From the NCBI RefSeq assembly GCF_000186865.1, contig NW_008705566.1, positions 2,225,699 to 2,289,698 on the forward strand: a stretch of 64,000 nt of DNA, in the 5' to 3' direction. Source of the DNA: Aureococcus anophagefferens. Lineage: Eukaryota > Sar > Pelagophyceae > Pelagomonadales > Pelagomonadaceae. The notes below the pieces were generated by a model. The model saw only the letters and a program-made list of their open reading frames with translations. It did not search any database and had not been told where the DNA came from. Positions 44,627-54,399 of the stretch are shown in pieces; position 1 is the first letter of the stretch; each line of letters opens with the position of its first letter. Both the position numbers and the translations under genes were made by a program.

Positions 44627-46801
44627 TCACCGCCAGGGCCGGCCCCAGGTGCACCAGAGCACGGTGCCCGCGCCGTCGACGTTCTCCTGCTTGATGTTGG
44701 CGTGCATGGCCTGGAGCGCGTCGGTCATGGCCGATAGGCTCGCGGGCCGCTCGCCGTTGACGTTGTAGACGCAGCAGGGTAAGACGCAGAAGGGCTTCTT
44801 GTGCTCGACGGCGAACTCGACGAGCGCCGGGACGGCCGCGCACGCGCGGTAGCCCAGCACGGCGCCGCAGCGGTTGACGACGTCCGACGCGCGCAGGCGC
44901 ACGTCCGCCGGCCCCGGCGGCGGGAGCTTGCGCTGGCTCGCGAACTCGTTGAAGTTCGCCGCGGCGGGCAGCTCGGCGAGCCGCGTCTCGTGCGCCTTCC
45001 GCGTCGCGACGGCGCCGCGCGCGAGGTCCAGGTCGTCGGCGTCGTCGTCGTCGCCGTCGACGAGGAGGTGGCTCGGGTGGCCGCCGCGCAGGTCGAAGAC
45101 CCACTTGCCGCCGCGCTTCGCCGCGGACCGCCGCCGGTGCTGGTGGCCGCTGAGCGGCGCGCGGCCGAACTTGGCGCGGATGACGTTGAGCCCCGGGAAG
45201 GGCGCGACGTCGCTGCCCTCGTGCCACCAGCTCCGGTCGCCCGCGCCGTCCTCGCGGCGCTTCTCCAGGTCCTCCATCTCCTTGCGCGTCCACGAGCAGA
45301 AGCCGTCCGCGCCGCCGGAGGGCGCCGAGGGATCGATGAGCGTCGCGCGCGCCCCAAGGCGCCGCGCGAGCACGGCGACCATGCCCGAGCCGCCGCCGAC
45401 GTCAAGGCAGCCCGTGCCCGCGACGAGGTTCGCGAGGCCGAGCCGGCGCTTCGCGAATTTCACGAAGAGCGCCTCGGGCGACGTCTCCGCGGCCCAGGGG
45501 GGCCTCAGCGCCGCGTGCTTGGGCAGCTCCGCGAGCGTCCGCTCGCTGGCCAGCGTCTCCGCGCGGACCCAGCCCCGCAGGGGCCGCCGGATCTTCGCGT
45601 CCGGGCAGGCCGCGCCGACGTGCTTCGACGCGCCCGCGACGCAGACGACGCGCGTGTTTCCGTCGCCGCCGCCCGCGTGGCACGCGCGCGACGCGTCGAC
45701 GCGGTCGTCGCGCCGGACGATGCCCACGGGCGGGCCGGCGAGGTCCGCGTCGGGGTAGAGCAACAGGTCGTCGCCCTTGGCGAGCGCCGACGACACGACG
45801 CAGCGCTGGAAGAGGGGCCAGCCGACCTTGCGCTCGAAGAGCTTGAGCGAAGCCCAGCCGTCGAGGGGCGCGTGGACCCGGAGCCGCTTGCGGCCGCAGG
45901 TCGACGTGACGACCTCGGAGGCCAGCACGTCGCAGCGGTGGCGGATCTCGCCGACGGGCGCGCTGTCGAGCTCGACGCCCGCGCGGACGGCCGCGCCGGC
46001 CGCGCCGGCGACGACGTAGGTTCGGGCGCCGGCGGGCGCGTCGCCCGCGCGGGGCTGCGCGAGCGCCGCGTCCAACCGTCGGCCCTCGCGGTCGAACTGG
46101 AAGAGGCACTCCCTGGGCGGCGGCGGCGGCATGACCTCGCCGACGTAGCCCGAGCCGGGTACCGTCCACCGCTGGAGCCGCGGCCGCCCGCCGTAGGGGT
46201 CCGGGTCCCGCGTGAGCACGTAGCGCTCGCCGCGGCCGACGAGGCGCACCCAGCCGCCGGGCCGCTCGCCGGCGACGGCCTCGACGATGTCGCCCGCGGG
46301 CACGCGGTCGACGACGGCCGCGGCGTCGCGCGGCGCGGAGAGCACGAGGCACTCGGGGGCCTGGAGGACCTCCCAGAACTCGGAGCCGCCGACGGACGCG
46401 TCCGCGGTCTGGGGCGCCGCCAGCGCCGCGACGAGGGCCGCGTCGCCGATCTCCGCGGGCGCGGCGGTCTCCGCCTCGCCGGCGGAGCGCGCCGCGAGCT
46501 CGTCGACGCGCTCCGCGGACACGACCTTGGACGCGCCGATCCAGCCCTTGAGCGGCCAGACGACGCGGAGCCGCGACGCGCCGCTCGCGGACTCGAGGAT
46601 GCTGTCGCCCTGGACGACGACGGTCTCGCAGTGGGCGAGGCGCCCGACGACGCGGCTCTTGAGCGACATGGCGCTCCGCACGACGCAGCCCGACGACGCA
46701 TCGACGACGTAGCGCTTGCCGTCCGGCGGCGTCTGCAACTTCCCGCGCTTCGGGGCCACGCCGGCGTTGCCGCCGGCCGTCTCGTTCTCCTTGTCGACCA
46801 T
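44627..46801 (-). CDS. SAM-dependent methyltransferase with SH3b-like repeats
   Basis: 724 residues from the Met at 46801 (MVDKENETAGG); the frame is open upstream. The first ~480 residues contain three to five copies of a small beta module ending in a Trp-centred phrase: RLRVVWPLKGWIGASKV, GYVGEVMPP, RLRVHAPLDGWASLKLF and IRRPLRGWVRAETL, like SH3b/GW repeats. The C-terminal ~240 residues have glycine-rich motif I (CLDVGGGSGMVAVLARRLGA), LIDPS (the acidic residue after strand 2) and the late KPFCVLPCCVYNVNGERP, a P-C-C-V motif seen in a class of RNA-methyltransferase-like proteins. Substrate unknown; the adjoining N-terminal modules may recruit a partner. The protein ends TVLWCTWGRPW. The upstream GAGGCAGCC touches the ATG. 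Confidence 0.68.
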   Translation of the reverse strand: MVDKENETAGGNAGVAPKRGKLQTPPDGKRYVVDASSGCVVRSAMSLKSRVVGRLAHCETVVVQGDSILESASGASRLRVVWPLKGWIGASKVVSAERVDELAARSAGEAETAAPAEIGDAALVAALAAPQTADASVGGSEFWEVLQAPECLVLSAPRDAAAVVDRVPAGDIVEAVAGERPGGWVRLVGRGERYVLTRDPDPYGGRPRLQRWTVPGSGYVGEVMPPPPPRECLFQFDREGRRLDAALAQPRAGDAPAGARTYVVAGAAGAAVRAGVELDSAPVGEIRHRCDVLASEVVTSTCGRKRLRVHAPLDGWASLKLFERKVGWPLFQRCVVSSALAKGDDLLLYPDADLAGPPVGIVRRDDRVDASRACHAGGGDGNTRVVCVAGASKHVGAACPDAKIRRPLRGWVRAETLASERTLAELPKHAALRPPWAAETSPEALFVKFAKRRLGLANLVAGTGCLDVGGGSGMVAVLARRLGARATLIDPSAPSGGADGFCSWTRKEMEDLEKRREDGAGDRSWWHEGSDVAPFPGLNVIRAKFGRAPLSGHQHRRRSAAKRGGKWVFDLRGGHPSHLLVDGDDDDADDLDLARGAVATRKAHETRLAELPAAANFNEFASQRKLPPPGPADVRLRASDVVNRCGAVLGYRACAAVPALVEFAVEHKKPFCVLPCCVYNVNGERPASLSAMTDALQAMHANIKQENVDGAGTVLWCTWGRPWR

Positions 46802-46810
46802 GGCTGCCTC
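46802..46810 (-). promoter_or_regulatory. GAGGCAGCC motif immediately before the methyltransferase ATG
   Basis: On the minus strand the sequence reads TTGAGGCAGCCATGG, so motif and start codon are adjacent. Confidence 0.4.
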
Positions 46811-46877
46811 AATCGGAGCCCGCCATTTCGTGACCGATGAGGGCTGCAACCACACAGCTTTACCCGGCAAGCAATCT

Positions 46878-46900
46878 TGGGCAGCCAGATTGGGCAGCCC
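46878..46900 (+). promoter_or_regulatory. Two GGGCAGCC motifs in tandem upstream of a small gene
   Basis: TTGGGCAGCC and ATTGGGCAGCCC lie 13 bases apart, ~150-170 bases before the ATG at 47049. This is the only doubled instance noticed. Confidence 0.35.
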
Positions 46901-47048
46901 GGGCGTCGAAACTTCGGCCGCCTCCCGAGCCCGCCCACCAGCTCGTAGTATCCCGCGGGGCACCGTCGGGTCCGCGGCGGGTCGCTCGGTCGACGAAGCG
47001 CCCGAAGCTCCCGCGTCCGACCGCCGCTCGAGGCCCACCGACGCGACC

Positions 47049-47312
47049 ATGACGATCCTCGGCATGAAGGACTGGACCTTCTACCTCATCATCGTCTGCA
47101 TCCTCATCTGCACGAACATCATCACGGCGCTCATGCTCTGCGTGCGCTTCCGATCCGCCACGCAGGACGACAACGAGCTCCTGAGCGACAAGCGGCGCGG
47201 CGCGGGGGAGAAGCTCGTGCTGGCCGAGTGCGAGTTGGACGGCGCGACGCGGCTCGCCCACGACTGGGAGGCCAACGGCGTCGAAGTCGACCACTCCCTG
47301 GACATCACCTAG
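47049..47312 (+). CDS. Small single-pass membrane protein (87 residues)
   Basis: MTILGMKDW leads into one strong transmembrane helix (FYLIIVCILICTNIITALML, ~10-29), a basic flank (CVRFRSATQ) and a ~45-residue acidic cytosolic tail. Family not recognised. The ATG context is GACCATGA. The frame is open further upstream to 46716 but those residues are compositionally non-coding. It is divergent from the methyltransferase gene and convergent with the RelA/SpoT-like gene. Confidence 0.6.
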   Translation: MTILGMKDWTFYLIIVCILICTNIITALMLCVRFRSATQDDNELLSDKRRGAGEKLVLAECELDGATRLAHDWEANGVEVDHSLDIT

Positions 47313-47433
47313 GACCCGCCGCCCCGCTACACATTTTCACGCGACCGTCGGAGTCGCGGATATGTCGCGCGCCGGAATTCGCAGACGACCATCCCCCCGC
47401 CCGCGCCCGGACTACCTAGGTCCTTCTCGGGCA

Positions 47434-50400
47434 CTAGAGGGCCGCGACTCGCGGCGCGGGAGCGATCCGCCGGGACGGGACGCGCGCGGAAGCGGCGGGC
47501 GGGTCCTCGAGGTCGTCCGCGTCGTCCGCGGCCCGTGGCTGGCGCGTCGCGGCCGCGGCGAGGATGTCGCCCTCGAAGGCGGCGACGGCGACGGCGAGGG
47601 CCTCGGCCTCGGCGCGGCGGCCCTCGAGCTCGGGCCACGACGCGTCGAGCGCGGACCGGAGCGCGACGCCGAACGACGCCGCGGCCGCGGCGAGCGTCTG
47701 GACCTGGGACGCGCTCCGCTCCTCGGCCACGTCGACGAGGAGCGCCTCGTTGTCCGAGGCCTCGAGGAGCTGGACGGCCGTGCGGAACTGCGTGTACCCG
47801 TTGTGCGCGCCCCAGGCCTCGCGCACCTTCTTCAGGCTCGCGTGGACGAGCTGGACCTCGACGACGTGGCCGCGCGCCGCGCCGGCGGCGTCGGCGAAGC
47901 GGAAGTTGATGAGCGCGTCGGCCCAGCCGCCGGCCGTCGGCTCCGCGAAGCGGTTCTTGACGCGGACGATCTCGATGGGCGTCTTGATGACGACGTCGTC
48001 GGCGTCCGAGTGCGCGTCGCACGCGTCGAGCAGGATCGCGCACGACTGGAGGTCGTTCATGCTGTCGAAGACGATGGAGCCGCGGACGACGTCGCAGTTC
48101 TCCGCGCTGTGCTCGTCGCTGTACCCGCCCTCGCGCATGCCCATCTTCTCCGAGAGGCGCCAGAGCTTCTTGCACGGCACCTTGACGGGCGCGCCCCCGC
48201 TCTTCCTGGCGACGGCCCGAAGGAACCTGTCGTAGGCCGCCTCGGTGGCGAGCGCGCCCGCGTAGAGGCCCACGAGCCCGTGGGGCTCGGGCTGCCGGGG
48301 CGCCGCCGGGAAGCGCGCGCGCGCGCGCGTCGCCAGGCCGTCGAGCTCGGCCACGGCGGCCGCGAAGTACGGGTCCTGCGTCCGCACCGTCGCGAGGATC
48401 CGCTCGTAGAGCCCCCGGTGGTCCCGGACGACGCGGTGGTAGACCTTGGCGAGCACGTCCGGGTGGCTCCTCGCCCAGCGAACGTCTTCCTGCAGGTAGG
48501 CGCCGACGGCTGCGTGCCTGCGGGCGCGCGCGCGTCGACCCCGGAGCGCGCGCCCCCGCGCGGACGCCGGCCGCGCGCAGCGCCGCGAACGCGCTCGCGT
48601 CCGCCGGGGAGAAGCCGAGGACCCGGTGGCCCGACAGCTTGTGCCAGTCGGCGGACCGCTTCTTCCGGCGCATGCGTTTCTCGAACTCGTCGAAGAGGTC
48701 GCAGGCGACGGCCATCTCGATGCGGTCGCGCGGGAGGACGAACGATTCCGCGTTCGTCGCGCGCTCGCGGTCCGCGCGCGCGGCCGGGATCGCGACGTCC
48801 GTGATCTTCGCGGCGACGAGATGCGCGACGTCGGCGAGATCCAGGGCCGACTCGACGCCGAGCGTCTTCGCGAGGAGGAGGAGCAGGGGCATCTCCTGCT
48901 GCTTCTTCAATTTGTTTTCCCTGTGTGCGTGCCCGAGAAGGTGGGCGATGAAGCCCCACCAGCAAAGGAAGTGGGACCAGACCATCGCGAGCACCGACAG
49001 GACGTTGTCGACGTTCGGGGCTGTCCAGTCCGACCGCTCCGCCGCGTTCCAGCTCAAGCCCTGAATAAAGGCGCCGAGGGCGGTCGCGACGACGAAGTGG
49101 AACACGGCGGAGTTGCAGGTGTACTCCATGTGCCCGAAGGGCGGGGCGAAGAGGCAGCCGCGCTGCGCGACGCCCTCGAAGCACCACGAAGTGACGACGG
49201 CCATGACGAGGTAGAGGCCGTCGAAGAACCAGCGCCCGCAGCGGCGCTCCCAGGGGCGATAGATCACGGGGACCGTGAATATGATGACGACGGAAGCGCA
49301 GATGCGGCCGAGCAGCCTCCGATAAATTCGGTCGATTTGGAACTTTTTGGCCAAATCGACCTTCTTGTCGTCCTCTACGTGGTCGTTGATGGAGCAGCAC
49401 GCGAAGAACCACAACGCGAGGCCGGCCGAGAACGAGACGGCGAGCACGGTGGGACCGAGCCAGTACGTCGCGTCGGGGTCGCGGCCTTTCTCCCCGGAGA
49501 CGAAGTCGTCGTAGTCAGGGCTCGGGAGGCCGGGGTAGTCGCAGAGGCAATGCGTCTTTGCCGCGCAATCCTCGGGGGACGCGATCAGGCGCCTGGTCCG
49601 CCGATGCCCTTCGTCGTTTGCCTTCCCGACGCACGCGGGCGCGAGCGCGACGCAGCGGCCTTTCTCGTAGCCCTCGCGGCTCGTGTCGCGCGGGGCCAAG
49701 CCAGCACTCACGGTGGCGTCGTTCCCATTTGGCAGGGCGTTTTTGCGCGGCGACCACCGCACCGCGCGCCCGCCGCGGCTCCAGCGCCACCCGCAGGTGC
49801 GGTCGAAGTTGTCGATCTTGCCGCGGCCGAAGCCGAGCACCTCCTCGCGGTAGAGCCCCGTCCAACCGACGTATCGCTGGCGCATGGTCTGCTCGTCGTT
49901 CACCCTTTTGTAATTCCTGCAATCCACTTGCTCGAAGCCGAATCCTCCCTCTGCGACGAGGCGGTCCACGTCGCCCGGCGCCAAGACGAGCAGGGTCGCG
50001 TTGCGCGCGTTGCACTTCCGCCTCGCATTCCCAGTGCTCGCTCTCGGGGAACTCCTCGCGATAGATGCAGCGGCGCGGCGCGCCGCCGACGCCCGGGATG
50101 CGGACTGGTTTCGACCGTTCGGGGAACGTCGTGTTGCCGTAGGTGTCGGCGTGGAACCGGCCGCCCCCCCGGGCGGTCGTCCGGTCCGGATCGACGAAGC
50201 TGCAGTTTTCGTCGAAGTAGAGGTCCGCGGGCAGGGGCCCGGCGCGCGTGTTGTGGCGCGGCGACGTCTCGCCCCGCAGGAGGTGCTGGAGCGTCAAACA
50301 CAGGACGAGGACGAGCGACCAGACGAGCAGGAGGAGGTGGCGCTCGGCGATCGCGCGCCAGGTCTGGCGCTCGCCCCAGGGGTCGCGGTCCTTCCGCACC

Positions 50401-50483
50401 GTTTTGGCGAAGGCCGCCTCGCCCACGAGGGCGACGATTTTCTGCCGCCGCGGGTCATCGGGCACGACGCGCACGCGCTTCAT
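47434..50483 (-). CDS. Multi-pass membrane protein with RelA/SpoT-like domain, one-base frame break
   Basis: Start at 50483 (MKRVRVVPDDPRRQK). One membrane helix (HLLLLVWSLVLVLCLTLQHLL, ~50) is followed by a lumenal/extracellular cysteine-rich part (to ~320), then five more helices (e.g. YWLGPTVLAVSFSAGLALWF, LYLVMAVVTSWCFEG, VWSHFLCWWGFIAHLLG). The cytosolic C-terminus has RAVARKSGG, CDVVRGSIVFDSMNDLQSC, IEIVRVKNRFAEPTAGGW, ADALINFRF and VVEVQLVH, the order of strands in RelA/SpoT-like nucleotidyltransferase folds (D-V/I-x-R-G/A, K-N-R-F, E-V/I-Q). The reading frame breaks at 50015, where one extra G separates WECEAE from CNARNATLLVL. A second change of frame at 48518-48578 is best explained by a 61-nt GC-AG intron. 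With both corrected the protein is ~995 residues. Whether it makes alarmone nucleotides is unknown. Confidence 0.65.
48518..48578 (-). other. 61-nt GC-AG intron in the RelA/SpoT-like gene
   Basis: Donor CT|GCGCGCGG and acceptor CCCGCAG|GCAC join FAAL to HAAVGAYLQEDVRW in phase 2. The lengths on both sides agree with this phase. A frameshift is the alternative. Confidence 0.5.
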
Positions 50484-50667
50484 GGTGCTGCCCGCAGGAA
50501 GGATGCGCTCATCGGACAGTGCTTGATATTGGGGCGTTGAAGAGATGGTGAACTCTTGTTGAACCAAGCCGGCCAGCTCCACCGTTCTGGAGCCCGCGAT
50601 TGCGCGCGTCGCGAAGGCCCGTCGCCGCGTCGCGAGGGTTTCTCCGCGTCGCCGAGACGCGTGCGAG

Positions 50668-52392
50668 ATGGACGATTTCTTAGCCGACAGCAGCGACGAT
50701 GACGACGCGGCGCCCGAGCAGCAACAGATGCCAGAGGCTCCCGCGGCGGAGCCTGTTCCGTCGACGCCCGTGACGGCGACCGCCGTGACGTCGTCGTCGG
50801 ACATCGAACGGTTCCTCAACGCCGATACGCCGCTGAGCCCGGAGACGGCGAACGAAGCGACCGACGCGTCGCCGCCGCCGACGCCCGACGCCGTCGCGCC
50901 GCCGGAGCCCGCGCTTCCCCCGGCGGAGCCCGCGCTCCCACCCGCGGAGCCGGTGCTCCCTCCCGCGGAATCCGTGCTGCCTCCCGCGGAGCCGGTGCTC
51001 CCACCGCCGGAGCCGCTGCTCCCGGCCGCGGAGCCGGCGCTCCCGCCTACCGAGTCGCTGCTGCCCGAACCGGCGACGCTGCTGCCCGAGCCGGCGGCGC
51101 TGCTGCCCGAGCCGGCGGCGGAGGCGGCTCCCCCGGCGCTCCCTCCTGCCGAGTCGCTGCTGCCCGAGCCGGCGACGCCGGCGCCCGAGCCGGCGGAGGC
51201 GACGCCGCCGCCCGCGCCGGCGGCCCCGGCGCCCGCGCCGGCGACGCCCGCCGCGGAGAAGAAGCACGGGCGCCACTTCACGCTGAACGCCGCGACGAAG
51301 CCGCCGCCCGCGCCGGCGGCGCCCGAGGCCGCGGCGCCGGCGCCGGCGCCGGCGACGCCCGAGTTCTCCGTCGCGCCGGACGACGACGACGACGACGAGG
51401 CCGAGGCGTCCGCCGCGGCGCCGGCGACGCCCGCCAAGGAGACGGCCATGCAGCGCATGCGGCGCATGGCCGCGGAGGCGAAGCTGCCCGCGGCCATGAA
51501 GGCGCCGTCGATGAACTTCAAGGCGCCGCAGCTCTGGAGCGGCAAGGACGCCAAAGACACCGGCGAGGCGCCGGCGCCCGCGCCCGCGCGGAACTTCGGG
51601 CTCAGCAGCGCGTCGATGAAGAGCTCCATGTCGAGCGCGTGGTCCTACGGCAGGAAGATGTCCGAGGCCGCGTCCAAGGCCGCGGCGACGATGGCCAAGT
51701 CGGACCCCGCGCTGACGCCCAAGTCGCCGCTGAACACGGCCGCGCCGCCGCCGCCCGACGACGTCGGCTCGCCGCCCGCGCCGCCGGCGAACTGCTTCTC
51801 CATCGGCGACGACGACGACGACGACGACGAGCTCGACTACGCGGGGTCGCCGTCGCGGACCCGCGAGGAGCGCAAGGCCCCCGCGGAGCCGTCGCCGCCC
51901 AAGCCCAAGCCCGCGGCGCCGCCGCCGCTGAGCGCCGAGGACGCGGCGGTCCTCGCGCTCGCGCAGCACCGCATCGCGGGCCTCCAGAAGGGCGAGGAGG
52001 TCACGTTCGACTCGTCGTGCCTCCCCGACACGATCCTCTTCATGTGCTTCAAGCTCAAGCCCAACAAGGCCGCGGGCGTCTTCGGCCGCAACGCGCTCAC
52101 GGAGGAGAAGCTCCTGCGCTGCATCGGCGTGAACCGCGAGCGGCTCCTCGTCTTCGACACGCGCGGCCGCCGCATCGAGCTCGGCGGCAAGGGCGTCGTC
52201 AAGTCGAACCACCACCTCACGGAGCTCGTCAAGCTCACGTTCCCGCGGGCCCGCGAGCAGGACGTCGTCGCGCTCCACATCCGCGCGGGCCAGGCGGGCG
52301 ACGACCTCGCGCTCAAGGCCAACGTCTACAAGGTCCCGCGCGCGCAGAGCCTCATCACGCGCCTCCAGGAGCGCCTCGAGCGCTTTCGATAA
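50668..52392 (+). CDS. Pro-rich repeat protein with a folded C-terminal domain
   Basis: 574 residues. The acidic N-terminus MDDFLADSSDDDD is followed by ten or more seven-residue repeats (ALPPAEP, VLPPAES, LLPEPAT and variants, ~83-170), then a Pro/Ala linker, a Met/Arg-rich helix (TAMQRMRRMAAEAKLPAAMK), another disordered part, and a compact C-terminal domain (~440-574). The last domain has GEEVTFDSSCLPDTILFMCF, LLRCIGVNRERLLVFDTRG and SNHHLTELVKLTFPRA and ends in an amphipathic helix (SLITRLQERLERF), which fits a PH-like fold. Function unknown. It shares an intergenic region of 184 bases with the divergent membrane protein gene. Confidence 0.65.
   Translation: MDDFLADSSDDDDAAPEQQQMPEAPAAEPVPSTPVTATAVTSSSDIERFLNADTPLSPETANEATDASPPPTPDAVAPPEPALPPAEPALPPAEPVLPPAESVLPPAEPVLPPPEPLLPAAEPALPPTESLLPEPATLLPEPAALLPEPAAEAAPPALPPAESLLPEPATPAPEPAEATPPPAPAAPAPAPATPAAEKKHGRHFTLNAATKPPPAPAAPEAAAPAPAPATPEFSVAPDDDDDDEAEASAAAPATPAKETAMQRMRRMAAEAKLPAAMKAPSMNFKAPQLWSGKDAKDTGEAPAPAPARNFGLSSASMKSSMSSAWSYGRKMSEAASKAAATMAKSDPALTPKSPLNTAAPPPPDDVGSPPAPPANCFSIGDDDDDDDELDYAGSPSRTREERKAPAEPSPPKPKPAAPPPLSAEDAAVLALAQHRIAGLQKGEEVTFDSSCLPDTILFMCFKLKPNKAAGVFGRNALTEEKLLRCIGVNRERLLVFDTRGRRIELGGKGVVKSNHHLTELVKLTFPRAREQDVVALHIRAGQAGDDLALKANVYKVPRAQSLITRLQERLERFR
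50911..51120 (+). repeat. 21-bp in-frame repeat encoding xLPPAEP heptapeptides
   Basis: About ten units; bases drift between units more than in the REKPxSP repeat, so this expansion is older or selected for protein sequence. Confidence 0.65.
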
Positions 52393-52489
52393 TCGCCTTT
52401 TTTGATATATAGGCGCGCGTCAGCTGGGCGCTACTCGCGAGCGTGCGCTTCCGCGGCCGCGCTTGTCGCGGCGCTGCGCGTCCTCGCGC

Positions 52490-52954
52490 CTAGGGCTCGA
52501 AGCCGTCGTAGGTCGGCGGGAACTCCGCGGCGCCGATGGACGCGACGGTCGTGCCGTAGCCGTGGCCCGAGAACTTGACCTTGCCCGTGGCCATGAGCTC
52601 GCCGAACTCCTTGCCGAACTCGGCCATCTCCGCGTGGCCCGCGGCGAACATGGCGAAGTGCGTGTCGAGGCCGGCGGGCGTCGCGTAGAACTCCGTGATC
52701 GTGAACGTGACGTTGCCCGTCTTCTTCGCGGACGGTCCGCTCGTGAAGTCCTCGACCTCGGGGCCCTTGCAGACGTGGTAGAAGAGGCACGTCTTCTCGC
52801 CCGTCGACACGTGCGTGTAGGCCATCCACTTGGCGTGGAGCTCCCAGAACTTGGTGACGCGCTCCTCGAGCTCCGGCGGCACGGTCATGATCATGACGGC
52901 CTGGGCGCCGCCCGCGGGCATGGCGGAGGCATCGGAGGACATGCCGCAACCCAT
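52490..52954 (-). CDS. N-myristoylated ABM/Dabb-fold protein
   Basis: 154 residues from the Met at 52954. MGCGMSSD is a consensus N-myristoylation site with a neighbouring Cys for palmitoylation, so the protein should sit on a membrane face. The body reads TVPPELEERVTKFWELHAKW, KTCLFYHVCKGPEV, VTFTITEFYATPAGLDTHFA and KVKFSGHGYG. It has a helix, paired strands and a T-F-x-H-F phrase characteristic of dimeric alpha-beta-barrel monooxygenase-like (ABM/Dabb) domains. Such domains range from quinol oxygenases to stress proteins; no active-site residue fixes the reaction. The frame is open for another 137 codons upstream, but that part is Arg/Ser/Pro-rich and would abolish the myristoylation site. 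Confidence 0.6.
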   Translation of the reverse strand: MGCGMSSDASAMPAGGAQAVMIMTVPPELEERVTKFWELHAKWMAYTHVSTGEKTCLFYHVCKGPEVEDFTSGPSAKKTGNVTFTITEFYATPAGLDTHFAMFAAGHAEMAEFGKEFGELMATGKVKFSGHGYGTTVASIGAAEFPPTYDGFEP

Positions 52955-53393
52955 GATGCCTGCGGCGGGTCGTCTCGAGAAACGCGCGTCCGACGTCTCG
53001 CGCGCGCGCGTAATCCGGAGCTCGGGACCGGCGCCGTTCCCGGCGGCGAAGGCGCGCGCCCGCGGCGTCCGCGGACACGCCGCGCGCACGGGTGCGACCG
53101 GCGGGCTCGACGACAGCGGTTTCGCAACTCGATTTTCTTTCGAATCTTTCGAGTCCGATGGCGATCGAAATGACCACACTCGATGACTGATGGATGCGCT
53201 CTGAGGGCGACGACGACTCAGGACGGTTGAACCGGACGCGGAGATGCACTGGATGAGGAAAGGGGGGGAGATCCGGCGGTTTCTTCGGCGAGCACGACTT
53301 GTGGAAGGTCGTCGTGATGACTCGGTCGCCGCGGCGGGCACACTCCGAGGTGCTCCCGCCGGCACTGCTCCCTGCCCCCAGACGAGCCGCGAC
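52955..53393. other. 439-base intergenic region, no gene seen
   Basis: It separates the ABM-fold gene from the 3' end of IMP4. A (GC)n tract lies near 52999-53010 and a somewhat AT-richer patch near 53120-53190. No motif of the GGGCAGC set was found in sense orientation. Confidence 0.4.
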
Positions 53394-54269
53394 CTATATG
53401 ATCTTCTTAGCGGAGTTCATGTAGGGCCGGAGGACCCACTCGACGTCGGCGTCGGCCTGGTCGAGCGTGCCGAGCTTGATCATGTAGGGCGTCATCTCGA
53501 AGCGGGGCCCGAGCTCCGTGAGGTGCACGTCGGGGCCGTCGCGCTCGTACGTGTGGTGGCGAAACGATATCCGGTCCGCGGCGTTGTAGAAGGTGCAGAC
53601 GCGCTTCGCGTCGGCCTTGGGCACGGGGAAGAGGCACTGGAGCACGGTCTTGAGGCGCTTCGCGAGGCGCTTGCCGTCGTCGAAGTCGTGGAAGACGAGG
53701 TGCGGCGGCGCGTCCGACGAGAAGGGCGGCGGCGCGTCGATGTCGTGGCGGAGCACGCAGTTCGACAGCGTGAAGTAGGTCGTCGGGCCCAGCGGTAAAT
53801 GGCAGACCACGAGGCCGTCGGGCTGGCCCCGCGTCTCGTGGACCATGACCAAATCCGTGAACTCGCCGCGCCGCGTCGCGTCGACGAGGTCGCCGACGCG
53901 CGTGTTGCCCCGGTTCACGCGCGTCGCGTTGGGCACCATGTGCTTGAGCTCCTTGGCGAACTGCTTCAGGCGCGAGCTCGGGTCGCGCGACGTGCACACG
54001 CAGACCTTGGCGAGCCGCTCGCCGCGGAGCGTCCGCGCGTACTCGTCGTCGAGGGACCCGGGCGCCGCGTGCCGCGCGCCGTCGTACTCGATGAGCTTCC
54101 GCAGCTCGCCCTCCTCCTCGCGGAGCTCCGTCGGGATCGCCTTGCCCGCGGCCAGCGCCTCGGAGATCTTGCGCTTCTTCTCGTAGACGACCTTCTCCTT
54201 CCCCTCCAGCGACCGCCGGTAGAGGTACTCGCGCCGCAGGCGCACCTGGCGCCGCGACAGGCTCGACAT
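53394..54269 (-). CDS. IMP4: U3 snoRNP protein IMP4 (Brix domain)
   Basis: 291 residues, full length for the family. It opens SSLSRRQVRLRREYLYRRSL, the conserved N-terminus of IMP4. The Brix domain follows: VCVCTSRDPSSRLKQFAKEL, MVPNATRVNRGN (the P-N-A-x-R-x-N-R-G signature), LVMVHETRGQPDGLVVCHLP, GPTTYFTLSNCVLRHDI, HLVFHDFDDGKRLAKRLKTV, and near the end GPRFEMTPYMIKLGTLDQ (L-x-E-x-GPRFE-x-x-x-Y-x-I-x-x-G-T). IMP4 works in the nucleolus with IMP3 and MPP10 to place the U3 snoRNA on pre-18S rRNA. The order and spacing of motifs leave little doubt; RPF1/BRX1/PPAN paralogues lack this N-terminus. Confidence 0.95.
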   Translation of the reverse strand: MSSLSRRQVRLRREYLYRRSLEGKEKVVYEKKRKISEALAAGKAIPTELREEEGELRKLIEYDGARHAAPGSLDDEYARTLRGERLAKVCVCTSRDPSSRLKQFAKELKHMVPNATRVNRGNTRVGDLVDATRRGEFTDLVMVHETRGQPDGLVVCHLPLGPTTYFTLSNCVLRHDIDAPPPFSSDAPPHLVFHDFDDGKRLAKRLKTVLQCLFPVPKADAKRVCTFYNAADRISFRHHTYERDGPDVHLTELGPRFEMTPYMIKLGTLDQADADVEWVLRPYMNSAKKII

Positions 54270-54399
54270 GGTTGTGGCGCTGGTTTGGGTCTCGGTGGAG
54301 TCTCAAAGGAGGCACTCCGGCTTAGCTATACGCCATCATCGCTCGATGCCGACTTTTGTTGCAGTCGGTCGCGCCGAAGTTGCACCGTCCCACGACGCG

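Noticed and set aside
49515..51629. Start of the RelA/SpoT-like gene further upstream, in a Ser/Gly-rich open frame
   Set aside because: That part is the mirror of the plus-strand Pro-rich repeat gene. The Met at 50483 begins a normal protein sequence.
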